Shown here piece after piece: positions 17,022 to 26,120 of a stretch of 64,000 nt of DNA. The stretch comes from Candidatus Pristimantibacillus lignocellulolyticus (GTDB taxonomy: Bacteria > Bacillota > Bacilli > Paenibacillales > Paenibacillaceae), in assembly GCA_023639215.1 (NCBI GenBank), contig CP097899.1, forward strand, positions 2,295,001 through 2,359,000. Direction: 5' to 3'. The notes beneath the pieces were generated by a model. It did not search any database, was not told where the DNA came from, and saw only the letters and a list, made by a program, of their open reading frames with translations. The position numbers were made by a program, and so were the translations under genes. How positions within the stretch are numbered: position 1 is the stretch's first letter; each line of letters opens with the position of its first letter.

Positions 17022-18509
17022 TCAAGGACTAATCTGCTGGAGTACAGCCTCGATATATATACTTGGATTAACCATTACTTCGGTAGCTTGCGATATAAAT
17101 GTCATGATCCATTCTGCACCAATACCCATACCAGCAATACAGATGACAAGAATTGTACCAGGTAATAATGCATTGGTTCCAGTTGAATACTCTTGACCTT
17201 CGCTCATTAGAGTCTCCCCCCAGAAGCTATGGATAAATATTTTCATTACGGAGTAAAGCACGAGTAGACTTGTTAATAGACCAATGATTGATACGATCAA
17301 TTCCCCTGCGCTTACTGCACCTTTCAAGATCATCACTTTACCTACAAACCCACCTAGTGGAGGAACGCCTGCTAAAGCTAATACACCAATAAAGAATAAC
17401 CACCCAAGTAGTGGACGGAATAGTATTAAGCCACTAAATTCCTTAAGTTTGTCAGTGCCGAAGATGCTAATAATGGCACCACCAGTAATAAAGATTAATG
17501 CTTTAGATAGCATGTCATGAATGAGATAGAAGAGAGAACCACTCAATGATTGATCTGTAGCTATCGATACACCGAATAGGATAAACCCTACGGAAACGAT
17601 GACATTATAGGATAATATCTTTTTAATTTCCCATTGTGAAACGGCTCCTAGAGCACCGAGTATCATTGTAATAGCGGCCATCCACATCATCGCCGTATGT
17701 GTAAACTCTTTATCATGGTAGAAGATAAGCGTGAATACACGAATGACAGTGTACACACCTACTTTAGTTAACAATGCAGCGAACAAAGCTGCGATCGGTG
17801 CAGGCGGAGCGCTATATGAACCAGGTAGCCAGAAGAACAGCAATAGTCCTGATTTCAATCCGAATACGGTTAAGAATAAGAAGCTTATTGCTGTAAGTAA
17901 GCCATCTTGGCCAGCCATTGCAACACGTTCAGATAAATGTGCCATATTCAGTGTTCCAGTTACAGAATACAAATACCCCGTTGCGATAACAAACAATGTA
18001 GAGGAAATAACATTAATAAGTACATATTTAATTGATTCTCTCAGTTGAATTTTTTTGCCTCCTAGTACGATAAGTACGTAAGATGCAATCAACATAACTT
18101 CAAAGAATACGAATAGGTTGAATAAATCTCCTGTTAAGAAACTGCCATTTACTCCCGAAAGTAAGACTAGAATCATCGGGTAGACGAAATGGCGTTTATG
18201 TCCCATCTCGAATGAGTTGAAGCCAAAAAGTAAACACATCAGTGTGACGAAACTGGCTACCGTAACAAGTAGTACAGCCAACATATCTCCAACTAGTACG
18301 ATACCATAAGGTGCTGACCAACCGCCAAGCTCTAGCACGACAATACCTTGCTCAGAAACATGATAGACAGTGAAAGCAGATATCGCAATAACTACGAGTA
18401 CACTTATGCCAGTTAACCATTGTTGCAACTTAATGTTCTCACGGAAAAATACGAGCACCATTGCCATTAGCAAAGGGATGAGAATAGGGTAGATAACAAT
18501 ATTACTCAT
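17022..18509 (-). CDS. mrpD: Mrp-type Na+/H+ antiporter subunit D
   Basis: A 495-residue polytopic protein homologous to the proton-pumping NuoL/M/N subunits of complex I, one of the two ion-translocating subunits of Mrp. About 14 transmembrane helices can be read. The conserved glutamate in FEVMLIASYVLIVLGG (TM5) and the lysine of FLTVFGLKSGLLLFFWLPGSY (TM7) match the charged residues needed for transport in this family. It overlaps mrpC by eight bases. Its length matches Bacillus MrpD. Confidence 0.96.
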   Translation of the reverse strand: MSNIVIYPILIPLLMAMVLVFFRENIKLQQWLTGISVLVVIAISAFTVYHVSEQGIVVLELGGWSAPYGIVLVGDMLAVLLVTVASFVTLMCLLFGFNSFEMGHKRHFVYPMILVLLSGVNGSFLTGDLFNLFVFFEVMLIASYVLIVLGGKKIQLRESIKYVLINVISSTLFVIATGYLYSVTGTLNMAHLSERVAMAGQDGLLTAISFLFLTVFGLKSGLLLFFWLPGSYSAPPAPIAALFAALLTKVGVYTVIRVFTLIFYHDKEFTHTAMMWMAAITMILGALGAVSQWEIKKILSYNVIVSVGFILFGVSIATDQSLSGSLFYLIHDMLSKALIFITGGAIISIFGTDKLKEFSGLILFRPLLGWLFFIGVLALAGVPPLGGFVGKVMILKGAVSAGELIVSIIGLLTSLLVLYSVMKIFIHSFWGETLMSEGQEYSTGTNALLPGTILVICIAGMGIGAEWIMTFISQATEVMVNPSIYIEAVLQQISP

Positions 18510-18840
18510 GCGATTCTCCTTTCAGCTTTTTCATGTTGTCCGTTCCAAGCTCAATATAAGTTCGATAGCCGAGCACAAGTAATAAAGCAGTAAGTGCGAA
18601 GCTAATGACGATAGACGTCAATATAAGCGCTTGTGGGATTGGGTCAGTATAGATATCACCATTTTCACTTAATAAAGGCGCATTACCTTTCTTAAGCCCG
18701 TTAATAGCCATTAACATTAGATGGGTAGCATGACTGAACAACGTTACGCCTAGAATAATACGTAAAAAATTCTTATTCAAAATAAGATAAACAGCAATAG
18801 TGTAAAGTATCCCAGAAATAATAATAATAAATGTTTCCAC
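18502..18840 (-). CDS. mrpC: Mrp-type Na+/H+ antiporter subunit C
   Basis: A 112-residue NuoK-like membrane protein with three helices. The family segment FLRIILGVTLFSHATHLMLMA and the hydrophilic loop DIYTDPIPQALILTSIVI are both present. It overlaps mrpB by one base and mrpD by eight, consistent with tight translational coupling across the operon. Confidence 0.95.
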   Translation of the reverse strand: METFIIIISGILYTIAVYLILNKNFLRIILGVTLFSHATHLMLMAINGLKKGNAPLLSENGDIYTDPIPQALILTSIVISFALTALLLVLGYRTYIELGTDNMKKLKGESHE

Positions 18841-19265
18841 TAGATATCATCCTCACTTATGCTCGTAATGATCGTCATTGTTGTACCTAAAACTGCTAAG
18901 TATACCCCTAGATCAAAGATCATAGCTGTAGCAAGTTCAGTTTTTCCGAGGAATGGTAAATCTACGTAAGTGTAGGCTTGCGAGAGAAATGGGATGTTTA
19001 ACACTAGTGATGCGACTCCCGTTAATAGTGCAATTAGTACGCCTGTCGCTCCAAGTTTTTTGAAATCAACAGGAATAATGTCACGCACCGATTGGAGATC
19101 AAAGGCAATATAGAGCAATATTAAAGCAGAAGCAGTAATAAGCCCCCCAATAAAACCTCCACCTGGATTATTATGGCCTGCAAACAGTACATATATAGAG
19201 AAGGTCATAATGATAAATACGAGAATTTTCGTAGCTGTCTGCAAATAAACATCAGTGAATTTCAT
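18840..19265 (-). CDS. mrpB: Mrp-type Na+/H+ antiporter subunit B
   Basis: A 141-residue four-helix subunit with the domain fused to MrpA in some other bacteria; here it is separate, as in Bacillus. Family features include YVLFAGHNNPGGGFIGGLI, a motif shared by MrpB proteins, and LGTTMTIITSISEDD at the end. It starts three bases after the mrpA stop, so the two are effectively coupled. Confidence 0.95.
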   Translation of the reverse strand: MKFTDVYLQTATKILVFIIMTFSIYVLFAGHNNPGGGFIGGLITASALILLYIAFDLQSVRDIIPVDFKKLGATGVLIALLTGVASLVLNIPFLSQAYTYVDLPFLGKTELATAMIFDLGVYLAVLGTTMTIITSISEDDI

Positions 19266-19268
19266 ATT

Positions 19269-21662
19269 TTAATCATTCCTCCCTGCATGTCTTAGTTTGA
19301 TCAGTGTATAGATTCCGATACCAGCTGAGAACAATACTACAATTTCAAGCATTGTATCGAAAGCGCGGAAGTCTACAAGAATCGAATTTACAATATTTTT
19401 TGCTCCCGCTAATTTATACGAATCATGGAAATACTCTGCGATAGGTACGAAAATGCGATGACCATAAGCAGATAGACCAATTAAAGTTAGCGTTGTTCCA
19501 ACTCCTAAAGCAATAATTGCATTAGTAAGTTTGAATTTTAGAGAAGTGATACTTGTCTTCAGCTTCGGTAAGAAGTAGAAGCATAATAAGAACAATGTCG
19601 TGGAAATCGTCTCAACAACTAACTGTGTTAAGGCAAGATCAGGTGCTCTGAAGATGACAAAGAACAGAGACACTGTAAAGCCGATAACACCAATTCCCAT
19701 AATAGACATTAGACGCGATGTGGAGAATAGAACAAAAACGGCCGCAGCAACCGTTGCTATACCTAATACGAATTCATACCATTCGATTGGTGAATCATTG
19801 GATGTATCGAGGTAGAACGAATTGGTTACTAGCAATGTTCCAAGTACTGTAATAATTAAGAAACAGAAAATATACGTTAGATAATGTGTTGTAGAGCCGG
19901 TCATATAACTACGAGTAACGGCAGTACCGAATTTCTCAAGGTTTATCATACCTTTATCATATATCTGATTCAGATTATATCGTTTGGACATTAAGGAGAA
20001 AATCGGTGTTTTCCATTTCTCTATACTCAAGAATAGCAATATTCCGATAATAATAAGTCCAATAGTCATAAATAACTCTAAATTAAGTCCATGCCAAGCT
20101 GTAATATGAGCATGCCAGTCGGGATGCTTCGCAAAAACAGTTGGTGCCATCCCTTTAACGGTCGGTTCCAAGATAGAAGTCACAACAAGACCAGGGAATA
20201 AGAATAAGGCAATAGCTAGTATAGATAGAGTTGCAGGAGATGCTAACATACCTACCGGAGCCTCATGAGGCACACGTTCTAACAGATTGGCATGATACGT
20301 ACCTGTGAACGATTTGAAAATAATAATCATACAGTAGATAAAGGTGAAAATACTTGCAATCCATGCGACAACAGGAATGATGTTAACCCATGAACTGTTA
20401 TTCTCAGATAAAGTAAGCATGCTCGTAAAGAACATCTCTTTACTAATAAATCCGCTGAATGGTGGTAAACCTGCCATAGAGAAGGCGCCTACCATCGTCA
20501 ATGTAAATGATATTGGCATAAGATGCATAATACCACCTAGTTTACGAATATCACGTGTACCTGTTTCATGATCGAGAATACCTACCATCATGAACAGACT
20601 GCCTTTGAACACAGAGTGATTAATTAGGTGGAAGATCGCTGCAAGAAATGCCCCCATAAAGAGCAAACTTTCATTTTCGAACCTTATGTTCATCCCCATT
20701 GAGCCGACTCCGAGTAAACTCATAATTAATCCAAGTTGACTTATCGTTGAATAAGCAAGCAAAGCTTTTAAATCGTATTGCTTAAGGGCATTAAAAGAAC
20801 CCCAGAATAGCGTAACAATACCTACAACTATTATTGTCCATGACCACTCAAGTAGTGCACCGAAAATCGGAGTCATACGTGCTACTAAGTAAACTCCTGC
20901 TTTGACCATCGTTGCTGAATGCAAGTATGCGCTAATTGGAGTAGGAGCTTCCATAGCATCTGGTAGCCAAATATGAAACGGAAACTGTGCTGATTTCGTA
21001 AATGCTCCTAGTAGTATAAAGAACATCGCTGGAATGAAAAGATAATGCGTTGATACCGAATCACCCATTGCAATAATTTCACGAATGCTGAAAGTGCCGG
21101 AGGCTACATATAGAATAATGAAGCCTAGAAGCATTGAAAAGCCACCAGTCATCGTAATATACATTGCTTTTTGAGCGCCGTATCTTGAACGTTGACGTTG
21201 ATACCAATAAGCGATTAGTAAAAATGATGAAACGCTTGTTAGTTCCCAGAACGTATACAATACAAGCAGATTATCCGATAGCACTGAACCAAGCATAGCG
21301 CCCATGAATAACATGAGGTATGCATAGAATAAATGCAGACGCTCACGGTCTTTCGACAAGTAGAAGATTGAATATAGAACTACTAATGATCCAATACCTG
21401 TGATTAACAAGGCAAATAGCAAGGAGAGGCTATCTAAATAAAGTGTAAAATGGATATCGATTGAGGGAATCCATGGGACTGAAACCTTTATTGGTTCAAT
21501 CGCGTCATAAATCGAGAAGTAACCTGCGAAATATACAAACAAAGCAACTGGAACAATTAACGCAATCCAGCCTGTATGTATAGCAGTTGTGTATTTGTAT
21601 AATAATGGGATTATTACAACGAATACAAAGGGAAGTAAGATCGCTAGATGTAAAGTAGACAA
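19269..21662 (-). CDS. mrpA: Mrp-type Na+/H+ antiporter subunit A
   Basis: The largest subunit (797 residues) and first gene of the operon. The NuoL-like part covers roughly residues 1-500, with the key lysine and glutamate segments (TFWELTSVSSFLLIAYWYQ, LGAFTKSAQFPFHIWLPDAM), and a C-terminal MrpA-specific domain follows (FRAPDLALTQLVVETISTTLF). The start is a TTG at 21662 with GGAGG eight bases upstream. The leader holds hairpin repeats that run into this ribosome binding site. With the divergent universal stress-like gene it may be part of an ion or alkaline stress response. Confidence 0.95.
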   Translation of the reverse strand: MSTLHLAILLPFVFVVIIPLLYKYTTAIHTGWIALIVPVALFVYFAGYFSIYDAIEPIKVSVPWIPSIDIHFTLYLDSLSLLFALLITGIGSLVVLYSIFYLSKDRERLHLFYAYLMLFMGAMLGSVLSDNLLVLYTFWELTSVSSFLLIAYWYQRQRSRYGAQKAMYITMTGGFSMLLGFIILYVASGTFSIREIIAMGDSVSTHYLFIPAMFFILLGAFTKSAQFPFHIWLPDAMEAPTPISAYLHSATMVKAGVYLVARMTPIFGALLEWSWTIIVVGIVTLFWGSFNALKQYDLKALLAYSTISQLGLIMSLLGVGSMGMNIRFENESLLFMGAFLAAIFHLINHSVFKGSLFMMVGILDHETGTRDIRKLGGIMHLMPISFTLTMVGAFSMAGLPPFSGFISKEMFFTSMLTLSENNSSWVNIIPVVAWIASIFTFIYCMIIIFKSFTGTYHANLLERVPHEAPVGMLASPATLSILAIALFLFPGLVVTSILEPTVKGMAPTVFAKHPDWHAHITAWHGLNLELFMTIGLIIIGILLFLSIEKWKTPIFSLMSKRYNLNQIYDKGMINLEKFGTAVTRSYMTGSTTHYLTYIFCFLIITVLGTLLVTNSFYLDTSNDSPIEWYEFVLGIATVAAAVFVLFSTSRLMSIMGIGVIGFTVSLFFVIFRAPDLALTQLVVETISTTLFLLCFYFLPKLKTSITSLKFKLTNAIIALGVGTTLTLIGLSAYGHRIFVPIAEYFHDSYKLAGAKNIVNSILVDFRAFDTMLEIVVLFSAGIGIYTLIKLRHAGRND

Positions 21663-21673
21663 AAAGGCTTCCT

Positions 21674-21812
21674 CCTTAAACTTTTTATTTTCTGCTCTCG
21701 ACGTAACTTCTTAAAATAAAAAGTTACATCGCAAGCATAAGCTTAAACTTTTTATTTTCTGCTTTAGGCGCAACTTCTTGTAAATAAAACGTAGCATCGA
21801 AAGCAGAAGCTG
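21674..21812 (-). repeat. hairpin leader repeats upstream of mrpA
   Basis: Read on the minus strand, the mrpA leader holds AAATAAAAAGTT pairing perfectly with AACTTTTTATTT (21757-21746 with 21725-21714) around a loop reading AAGCTTATGCTTGCGATGT. A further half copy, AAAAAGTTTAAGGAGG, runs straight into the mrpA ribosome binding site. The same design, with a loop reading AGGCTTATGCTTACGAAGT, precedes the rhodanese gene at 45.2-45.36 kb, in the same orientation to its gene. Confidence 0.75.
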
Positions 21813-21907
21813 AATTAATTTCTATTAATTATACAATAACCACGTTGACAAGAGCACCCCAGTTATGTAGGCTAAAGCTATTATTAAGATGAGGTGAATG
21901 AATAATC

Positions 21908-22564
21908 ATGAAGACTGCAGGTATGGATGAATGCATACTGGTCTGTGTGTATTATGGGCCAAACGGTGAACGACTTATTCGGAGAGGCGGCAAAATTGCA
22001 GAAATGCTAAACTGTCCTCTATATGTGTTGACAGTAGACGCTCAACCAGAAAGTGAATGGGATATTGAAAAGATTCATTATATCTCCGCTTGGAAAAAGA
22101 TAGCACAAGAGCATGGCGCAGAACAATTTATTATTAAATACAACGAAAAACGACCAGTTGCAAAAGTTATTGCGGAAGTTGCAAAAGACAAAAAAATTAC
22201 TCAAGTAGTACTAGGTCAAACAGCACAAAATCGTTGGGAAGAGATTACTCGTGGTTCATTTATCAACGTATTGTTGAACGAAATTCCTTTCATAGATTTG
22301 CACATTATTTCCGTTTCTCGAGATGTTAAGAACCAAGATGAGTTCTACGAAAAAGGAATAAGAGCATATCTGACATGTGTTGAAGGTGAGTATAAACTTT
22401 GCTTCAATCATACACATTATGCAAAATACGAAGGCATCTTCTATAAAGAGGTTGGAACTGACTTTAATAATGGGGTGTTTAAGTTTTTGAAAGAAGATGA
22501 CATGATTGAGGTACGTATTGTTGATGATTATGTGAAAAATATCAACGAACGAATTAATGTGTAA
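21908..22564 (+). CDS. KdpD-like universal stress protein domain, stand-alone
   Basis: A 218-residue soluble protein. Residues 8-140 resemble the universal stress protein domain of the K+-sensing kinase KdpD: ILVCVYYGPNGERLIRRGGK, then a RPVAKVIAEVAKDKKITQVV segment and the nucleotide-binding-like LGQTAQNRWEEITRGSFINVL. Neither the N-terminal KdpD kinase sensor nor a histidine kinase domain is present. The last 75 residues have no recognised domain. It diverges from mrpA, so a link to monovalent cation status or c-di-AMP is tempting but not shown. GAGGTGA is 11 bases from the ATG, slightly long. Confidence 0.7.
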   Translation: MKTAGMDECILVCVYYGPNGERLIRRGGKIAEMLNCPLYVLTVDAQPESEWDIEKIHYISAWKKIAQEHGAEQFIIKYNEKRPVAKVIAEVAKDKKITQVVLGQTAQNRWEEITRGSFINVLLNEIPFIDLHIISVSRDVKNQDEFYEKGIRAYLTCVEGEYKLCFNHTHYAKYEGIFYKEVGTDFNNGVFKFLKEDDMIEVRIVDDYVKNINERINV

Positions 22565-22590
22565 ATAAGAACCCATTATAAAAAAATAGC

Positions 22591-22634
22591 GAAAAAGAGT
22601 TATCAACGCAGTAATACGTTGATAACTCTTTTTC
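22591..22634 (+). terminator. terminator of the KdpD-like gene
   Basis: An 18-base perfect stem (GAAAAAGAGTTATCAACG and its complement) with an eight-base loop and terminal T run. Confidence 0.9.
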
Positions 22635-22793
22635 GTTTCAAAAATTTTAAAGAATATTCTTAAAAGATCAGGGAAATCCTAGTGTTAGAAGTAATTAATT
22701 ACGAAATAATTTGGTCTTAATTTGGAAAAAAGGAGTGAGATGTAAAAAAAACGATTGTCATATATTAATGTCTGTGATACCATATGTTTGCAA

Positions 22794-22822
22794 GTGAAAT
22801 CGTTTTCGGTATCGTTTCCGAT
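22794..22822 (+). promoter_or_regulatory. probable LacI/CcpA-type operator upstream of the sugar ABC transporter
   Basis: TGAAATCGTTTTCG (22794-22807) fits the cre consensus TGWAANCGNTNWCA at all but the last base. It also starts a 12-bp direct repeat: ATCGTTTTCGGT then ATCGTTTCCGAT (22799-22822), which has half-sites of the kind LacI-family proteins bind. The regulator could be CcpA or the LacI-type protein encoded at the end of this locus. Confidence 0.6.
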
Positions 22823-22878
22823 AAGCTTTCCGGAATGCGCTTTCACAATATGATTTTCATTTTAGAGGGGGATTTAGA

Positions 22879-24267
22879 ATGAAGAAGTTAAACAGAGTTT
22901 TGAGTATTCTTTTGGTAATGTCATTAGTATTTATCGCAGCTTGCTCAAATAATGCAGGCAAGAATGAGCCAGGAACAGATACCAATCAAGGTAATGATGG
23001 TGCCAAATCAAACGAAACAATTTATTTTTTAAACTTCAAGCCAGAAATTGCTGAAGCATACAAAAAAATTGCTAAAGATTATGAAGCAGAAACTGGTGTT
23101 AAAGTTAAAGTTGAAACTGCAGCTTCTGGTACTTATGAAACAACTTTGAAATCAGAAATTGCAAAATCAGAAGCTCCAACAATTTTCCAAATTAACGGTC
23201 CTGTTGGATACGCAGCTTGGAAAGATTATACACTTGATTTGAAAGATACGAAATTATATAGCTACCTTTCTGATCAAAGCCTTGCAGTAACTGAAGGCGA
23301 AGGCGTATATGGTATCCCTTACGTAGTAGAAGGATATGGTATTATCTACAACAACGCAATTATGGAGAAATATTTCGCACTTGGTACGAAAGCAACGGCA
23401 GTATCTTCAATGGAAGAAGTAAATAACTTCGATACATTGAAATCAGTAGTTGAAGATATGCAAGCTAATGCTGATGCTCTTGGCATCAAAGGCGTATTCT
23501 CTTCTACTTCACTAGGTGCTGGTGAGCAATGGAGATGGCAAACACATCTTGCGAACATTCCTTTGTTCTATGAATTCAATGATATGCAAGGATTTGACAA
23601 TGCTACAAGTGCAGGACTTTCTGCAAATGAAATTAAATTCACTTATGGCAACAACTTCAAAAACATTTTCGATCTATACATCAATAACTCTACTGTAAAA
23701 CCTACGCTTCTAGGTAGTAAAACAGTTGCAGATTCTATGGCTGAATTCGCTCTTGGTCAATCTGCTATGGTTCAAAATGGTAACTGGGCTTGGAACCAAA
23801 TTAATGAAGTTAGCGGTAACACTGTAAAATCTGAGGATATTAAATTCCTTCCAATCTACACTGGTGTAACTGGTGAGGAAAAACAAGGTTTAGCTGTTGG
23901 TACTGAAAACTACTTTGCAATTAACAGTAAAGTTTCTGAGTCTAAACAACAAGCTTCTATCGCATTCCTTGAATGGTTGTTCACAAGCGAAACTGGTAAA
24001 GCTGCAGTAACAAATGATCTTGGTTTCATCGCTCCATTCAATACATTCGAAGACAATGAAAAACCAGCAGATCCACTTGCTAAAGAAATTTTAGCTTGGA
24101 TGGAAAAAGATACAACTTCTGTAGCTTGGACTTTTGCAGCATTCCCAAGTGAAGATTTCAAAAATGACTTCGGTGATGCATTACTACAATATGCTCAAGG
24201 TAACGAAACTTGGGATAAAGTATCATCTGTTGTCGTAGATTCTTGGAAAAGTGAAAAAGCTAAGTAA
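22879..24267 (+). CDS. sugar ABC transporter substrate-binding lipoprotein
   Basis: A 462-residue extracytoplasmic binding protein of family 1 (maltose/oligosaccharide type). The lipoprotein signal peptide ends FIAAC, with the lipidated Cys at residue 22, followed by an Asn/Gly/Asp-rich tether. Mature features are IYFLNFKPEIAEAYKKIAKD at the start of the fold and QSAMVQNGNWAWNQI in the middle, the region that makes ligand contacts in this family. The start follows GAGGGGG. It leads an operon with two permeases and a LacI regulator; a hairpin after it probably keeps its level above that of the permeases. The sugar is not predictable. Confidence 0.92.
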   Translation: MKKLNRVLSILLVMSLVFIAACSNNAGKNEPGTDTNQGNDGAKSNETIYFLNFKPEIAEAYKKIAKDYEAETGVKVKVETAASGTYETTLKSEIAKSEAPTIFQINGPVGYAAWKDYTLDLKDTKLYSYLSDQSLAVTEGEGVYGIPYVVEGYGIIYNNAIMEKYFALGTKATAVSSMEEVNNFDTLKSVVEDMQANADALGIKGVFSSTSLGAGEQWRWQTHLANIPLFYEFNDMQGFDNATSAGLSANEIKFTYGNNFKNIFDLYINNSTVKPTLLGSKTVADSMAEFALGQSAMVQNGNWAWNQINEVSGNTVKSEDIKFLPIYTGVTGEEKQGLAVGTENYFAINSKVSESKQQASIAFLEWLFTSETGKAAVTNDLGFIAPFNTFEDNEKPADPLAKEILAWMEKDTTSVAWTFAAFPSEDFKNDFGDALLQYAQGNETWDKVSSVVVDSWKSEKAK

Positions 24268-24284
24268 AGAATAAGCAGTTCAAG

Positions 24285-24323
24285 CAGATGTCACTATACG
24301 CAAGCTTAGTATAGTGACATCTG
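24285..24323 (+). terminator. attenuating hairpin between binding protein and permeases
   Basis: A perfect 15-base stem (24285-24299 with 24309-24323) and nine-base loop, without a strong T run. In sugar ABC operons such a hairpin typically stabilises the binding-protein mRNA and lowers expression of the permeases. Confidence 0.8.
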
Positions 24324-24358
24324 TTATTACACGAGATAGCAGAACAGGAGAGAACGCC

Positions 24359-25201
24359 ATGCAGAAAATGATTCAGAAATATTTTGCTCTTTTTGCATTG
24401 CCGACATTAATTGCATTTACACTAGCTTTCGTCGTTCCGTTTATTATGGGTATATACTTGTCATTTACACAGTTTACAACAGTAAATGATGCTACATGGG
24501 TTGGATTAGACAACTATATTAAAGCATTTGCAGACAAGGACTTTCTTAATGCCTTATGGTTTACAGCTAGATTTACAATTGTGTCAGTAGTATCAATTAA
24601 CGTCTTCGCATTTTTAATTGCTTTATTGCTAACAAAAAAAGTACTAGGAACGAATGTATTCCGGACAATTTTCTTCATGCCTAACCTAATAGGTGGTATC
24701 GTACTAGGTTATATCTGGCAACTAATATTTAACGGTATTTTGTACAAATTCGATGTTACACTTACTAACGATCCAGCATTTGGTTTTTGGGGATTAGTTA
24801 TTCTTATGAATTGGCAACTAATCGGTTACATGATGATCATCTATATTGCTGGTATTCAAAACGTTCCTAAAGAACAGCTTGAAGCAGCAAAAATTGATGG
24901 TGCTACAAATGGGGTTATTCTTCGCAAAATTATTTTGCCACTTGTAATGCCTTCAATTACGATTTGTTTGTTCTTAAGTATTTCAAATTCATTCAAACTA
25001 TTTGATCAGAACTTAGCGTTGACTGCAGGTGCTCCTTCCAAACAAACGGCAATGTTAGCCTTAGATATTTTCAACACATTCTATGGTAAAGCTGGCTTTG
25101 AAGGTGTAGGTCAAGCTAAAGCAGTAATGTTTTTCCTAATGGTAGGTATTATTGTTATCGTACAACTTGCGATTACTAGAAGAAAGGAGATCGAAAACTA
25201 A
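24359..25201 (+). CDS. sugar ABC transporter permease 1
   Basis: A 280-residue inner membrane protein with six predicted helices, MalF/MsmF-like. The EAA loop that docks on the ATPase reads EQLEAAKIDGATNGVILRKI. The frame is open from 24314, but ATG 24359 has AGGAG about nine bases upstream and gives the normal N-terminus (MQKMIQKYFALFALP). Its stop codon overlaps the start of permease 2 as TAATG, so translation is coupled. No ATP-binding subunit is in the locus; a shared MsmX-type ATPase elsewhere is the usual solution in Firmicutes. Confidence 0.92.
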   Translation: MQKMIQKYFALFALPTLIAFTLAFVVPFIMGIYLSFTQFTTVNDATWVGLDNYIKAFADKDFLNALWFTARFTIVSVVSINVFAFLIALLLTKKVLGTNVFRTIFFMPNLIGGIVLGYIWQLIFNGILYKFDVTLTNDPAFGFWGLVILMNWQLIGYMMIIYIAGIQNVPKEQLEAAKIDGATNGVILRKIILPLVMPSITICLFLSISNSFKLFDQNLALTAGAPSKQTAMLALDIFNTFYGKAGFEGVGQAKAVMFFLMVGIIVIVQLAITRRKEIEN

Positions 25202-26034
25202 TGGATGATACACAACAAAAGCGACCGTTTCTCTTTCTCTTTCTTGTTGTATTGGCAGTAGCATTTCTATCCCCAATACTTATCGTATTGATGAACTCCT
25301 TTAAAGGTAAATTTTTCATAAGCGATGCACCGTTTGTATTCCCAAACAGTGATACGTACATTGGACTCGAAAACTATACAAGTGGTATTCAAAAAATTAA
25401 TTTCTTTTCAGCTTTTGGAATGTCCTTGTTTATAACAATATGCTCAGTTGCATTAATTGTATTTTTCACCTCAATGACGGGTTGGTATCTAACTCGTGTG
25501 AAAACTAAATGGGCTAGCGCATTATTCTACATGTTTGTCTTTTCTATGATCGTACCATTCCAAATGGTAATGTTTACAATGACTAAAACAGCTAACGTAA
25601 TAGGCTTGGACAATCCTGTTGGAATTTTGATTATTTATTTAGGATTTGGCTCAGGACTTTCGGTCTTCTTGTTTAGCGGATTTGTCAAATCAATACCACT
25701 AGAGATTGAAGAAGCTGTAATGATTGATGGTGGAGGACCACCACAAATGTTCTTTAAAGTTATTTTTCCAATATTGAAACCAATTGCTATTACAGTTGCT
25801 ATTCTTAATGTTATGTGGGTATGGAATGACTATTTACTTCCTTATCTAATTATCGGTACAGAGTATAAAACGATTCCGATTGCTGTTCAATATCTTAAAG
25901 GTGGATATGGATCGATTGATATGGGTGCAATGATGGCAATGCTAGTTCTAGCTATTATACCTATTGTCATTTTCTATTTATTCTGTCAGAAATACATTAT
26001 TGAAGGCGTTGTCGCTGGTGCAGTAAAAGGTTAA
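25201..26034 (+). CDS. sugar ABC transporter permease 2
   Basis: A 277-residue MalG/MsmG-like permease with six helices. The EAA loop reads EIEEAVMIDGGGPPQMFFKV, and the C-terminus QKYIIEGVVAGAVKG is the classic end of this family. It starts at the TAATG overlap with permease 1. The two permeases form the heterodimeric channel that takes sugar from the lipoprotein encoded upstream. Confidence 0.93.
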   Translation: MDDTQQKRPFLFLFLVVLAVAFLSPILIVLMNSFKGKFFISDAPFVFPNSDTYIGLENYTSGIQKINFFSAFGMSLFITICSVALIVFFTSMTGWYLTRVKTKWASALFYMFVFSMIVPFQMVMFTMTKTANVIGLDNPVGILIIYLGFGSGLSVFLFSGFVKSIPLEIEEAVMIDGGGPPQMFFKVIFPILKPIAITVAILNVMWVWNDYLLPYLIIGTEYKTIPIAVQYLKGGYGSIDMGAMMAMLVLAIIPIVIFYLFCQKYIIEGVVAGAVKG

Positions 26035-26120
26035 TTCTCAATGGATGACGAATAAGTAGTAGTGTAGATTTTTGTTTTTCATTAATCTACATTCAAATAA
26101 GGCATAAAGGAAGTATGATT

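Noticed and set aside
17284..20571. Plus-strand frames of 60-105 codons opposite the mrp genes
   Set aside because: They are antisense shadows of well-supported membrane protein genes with no start signals.
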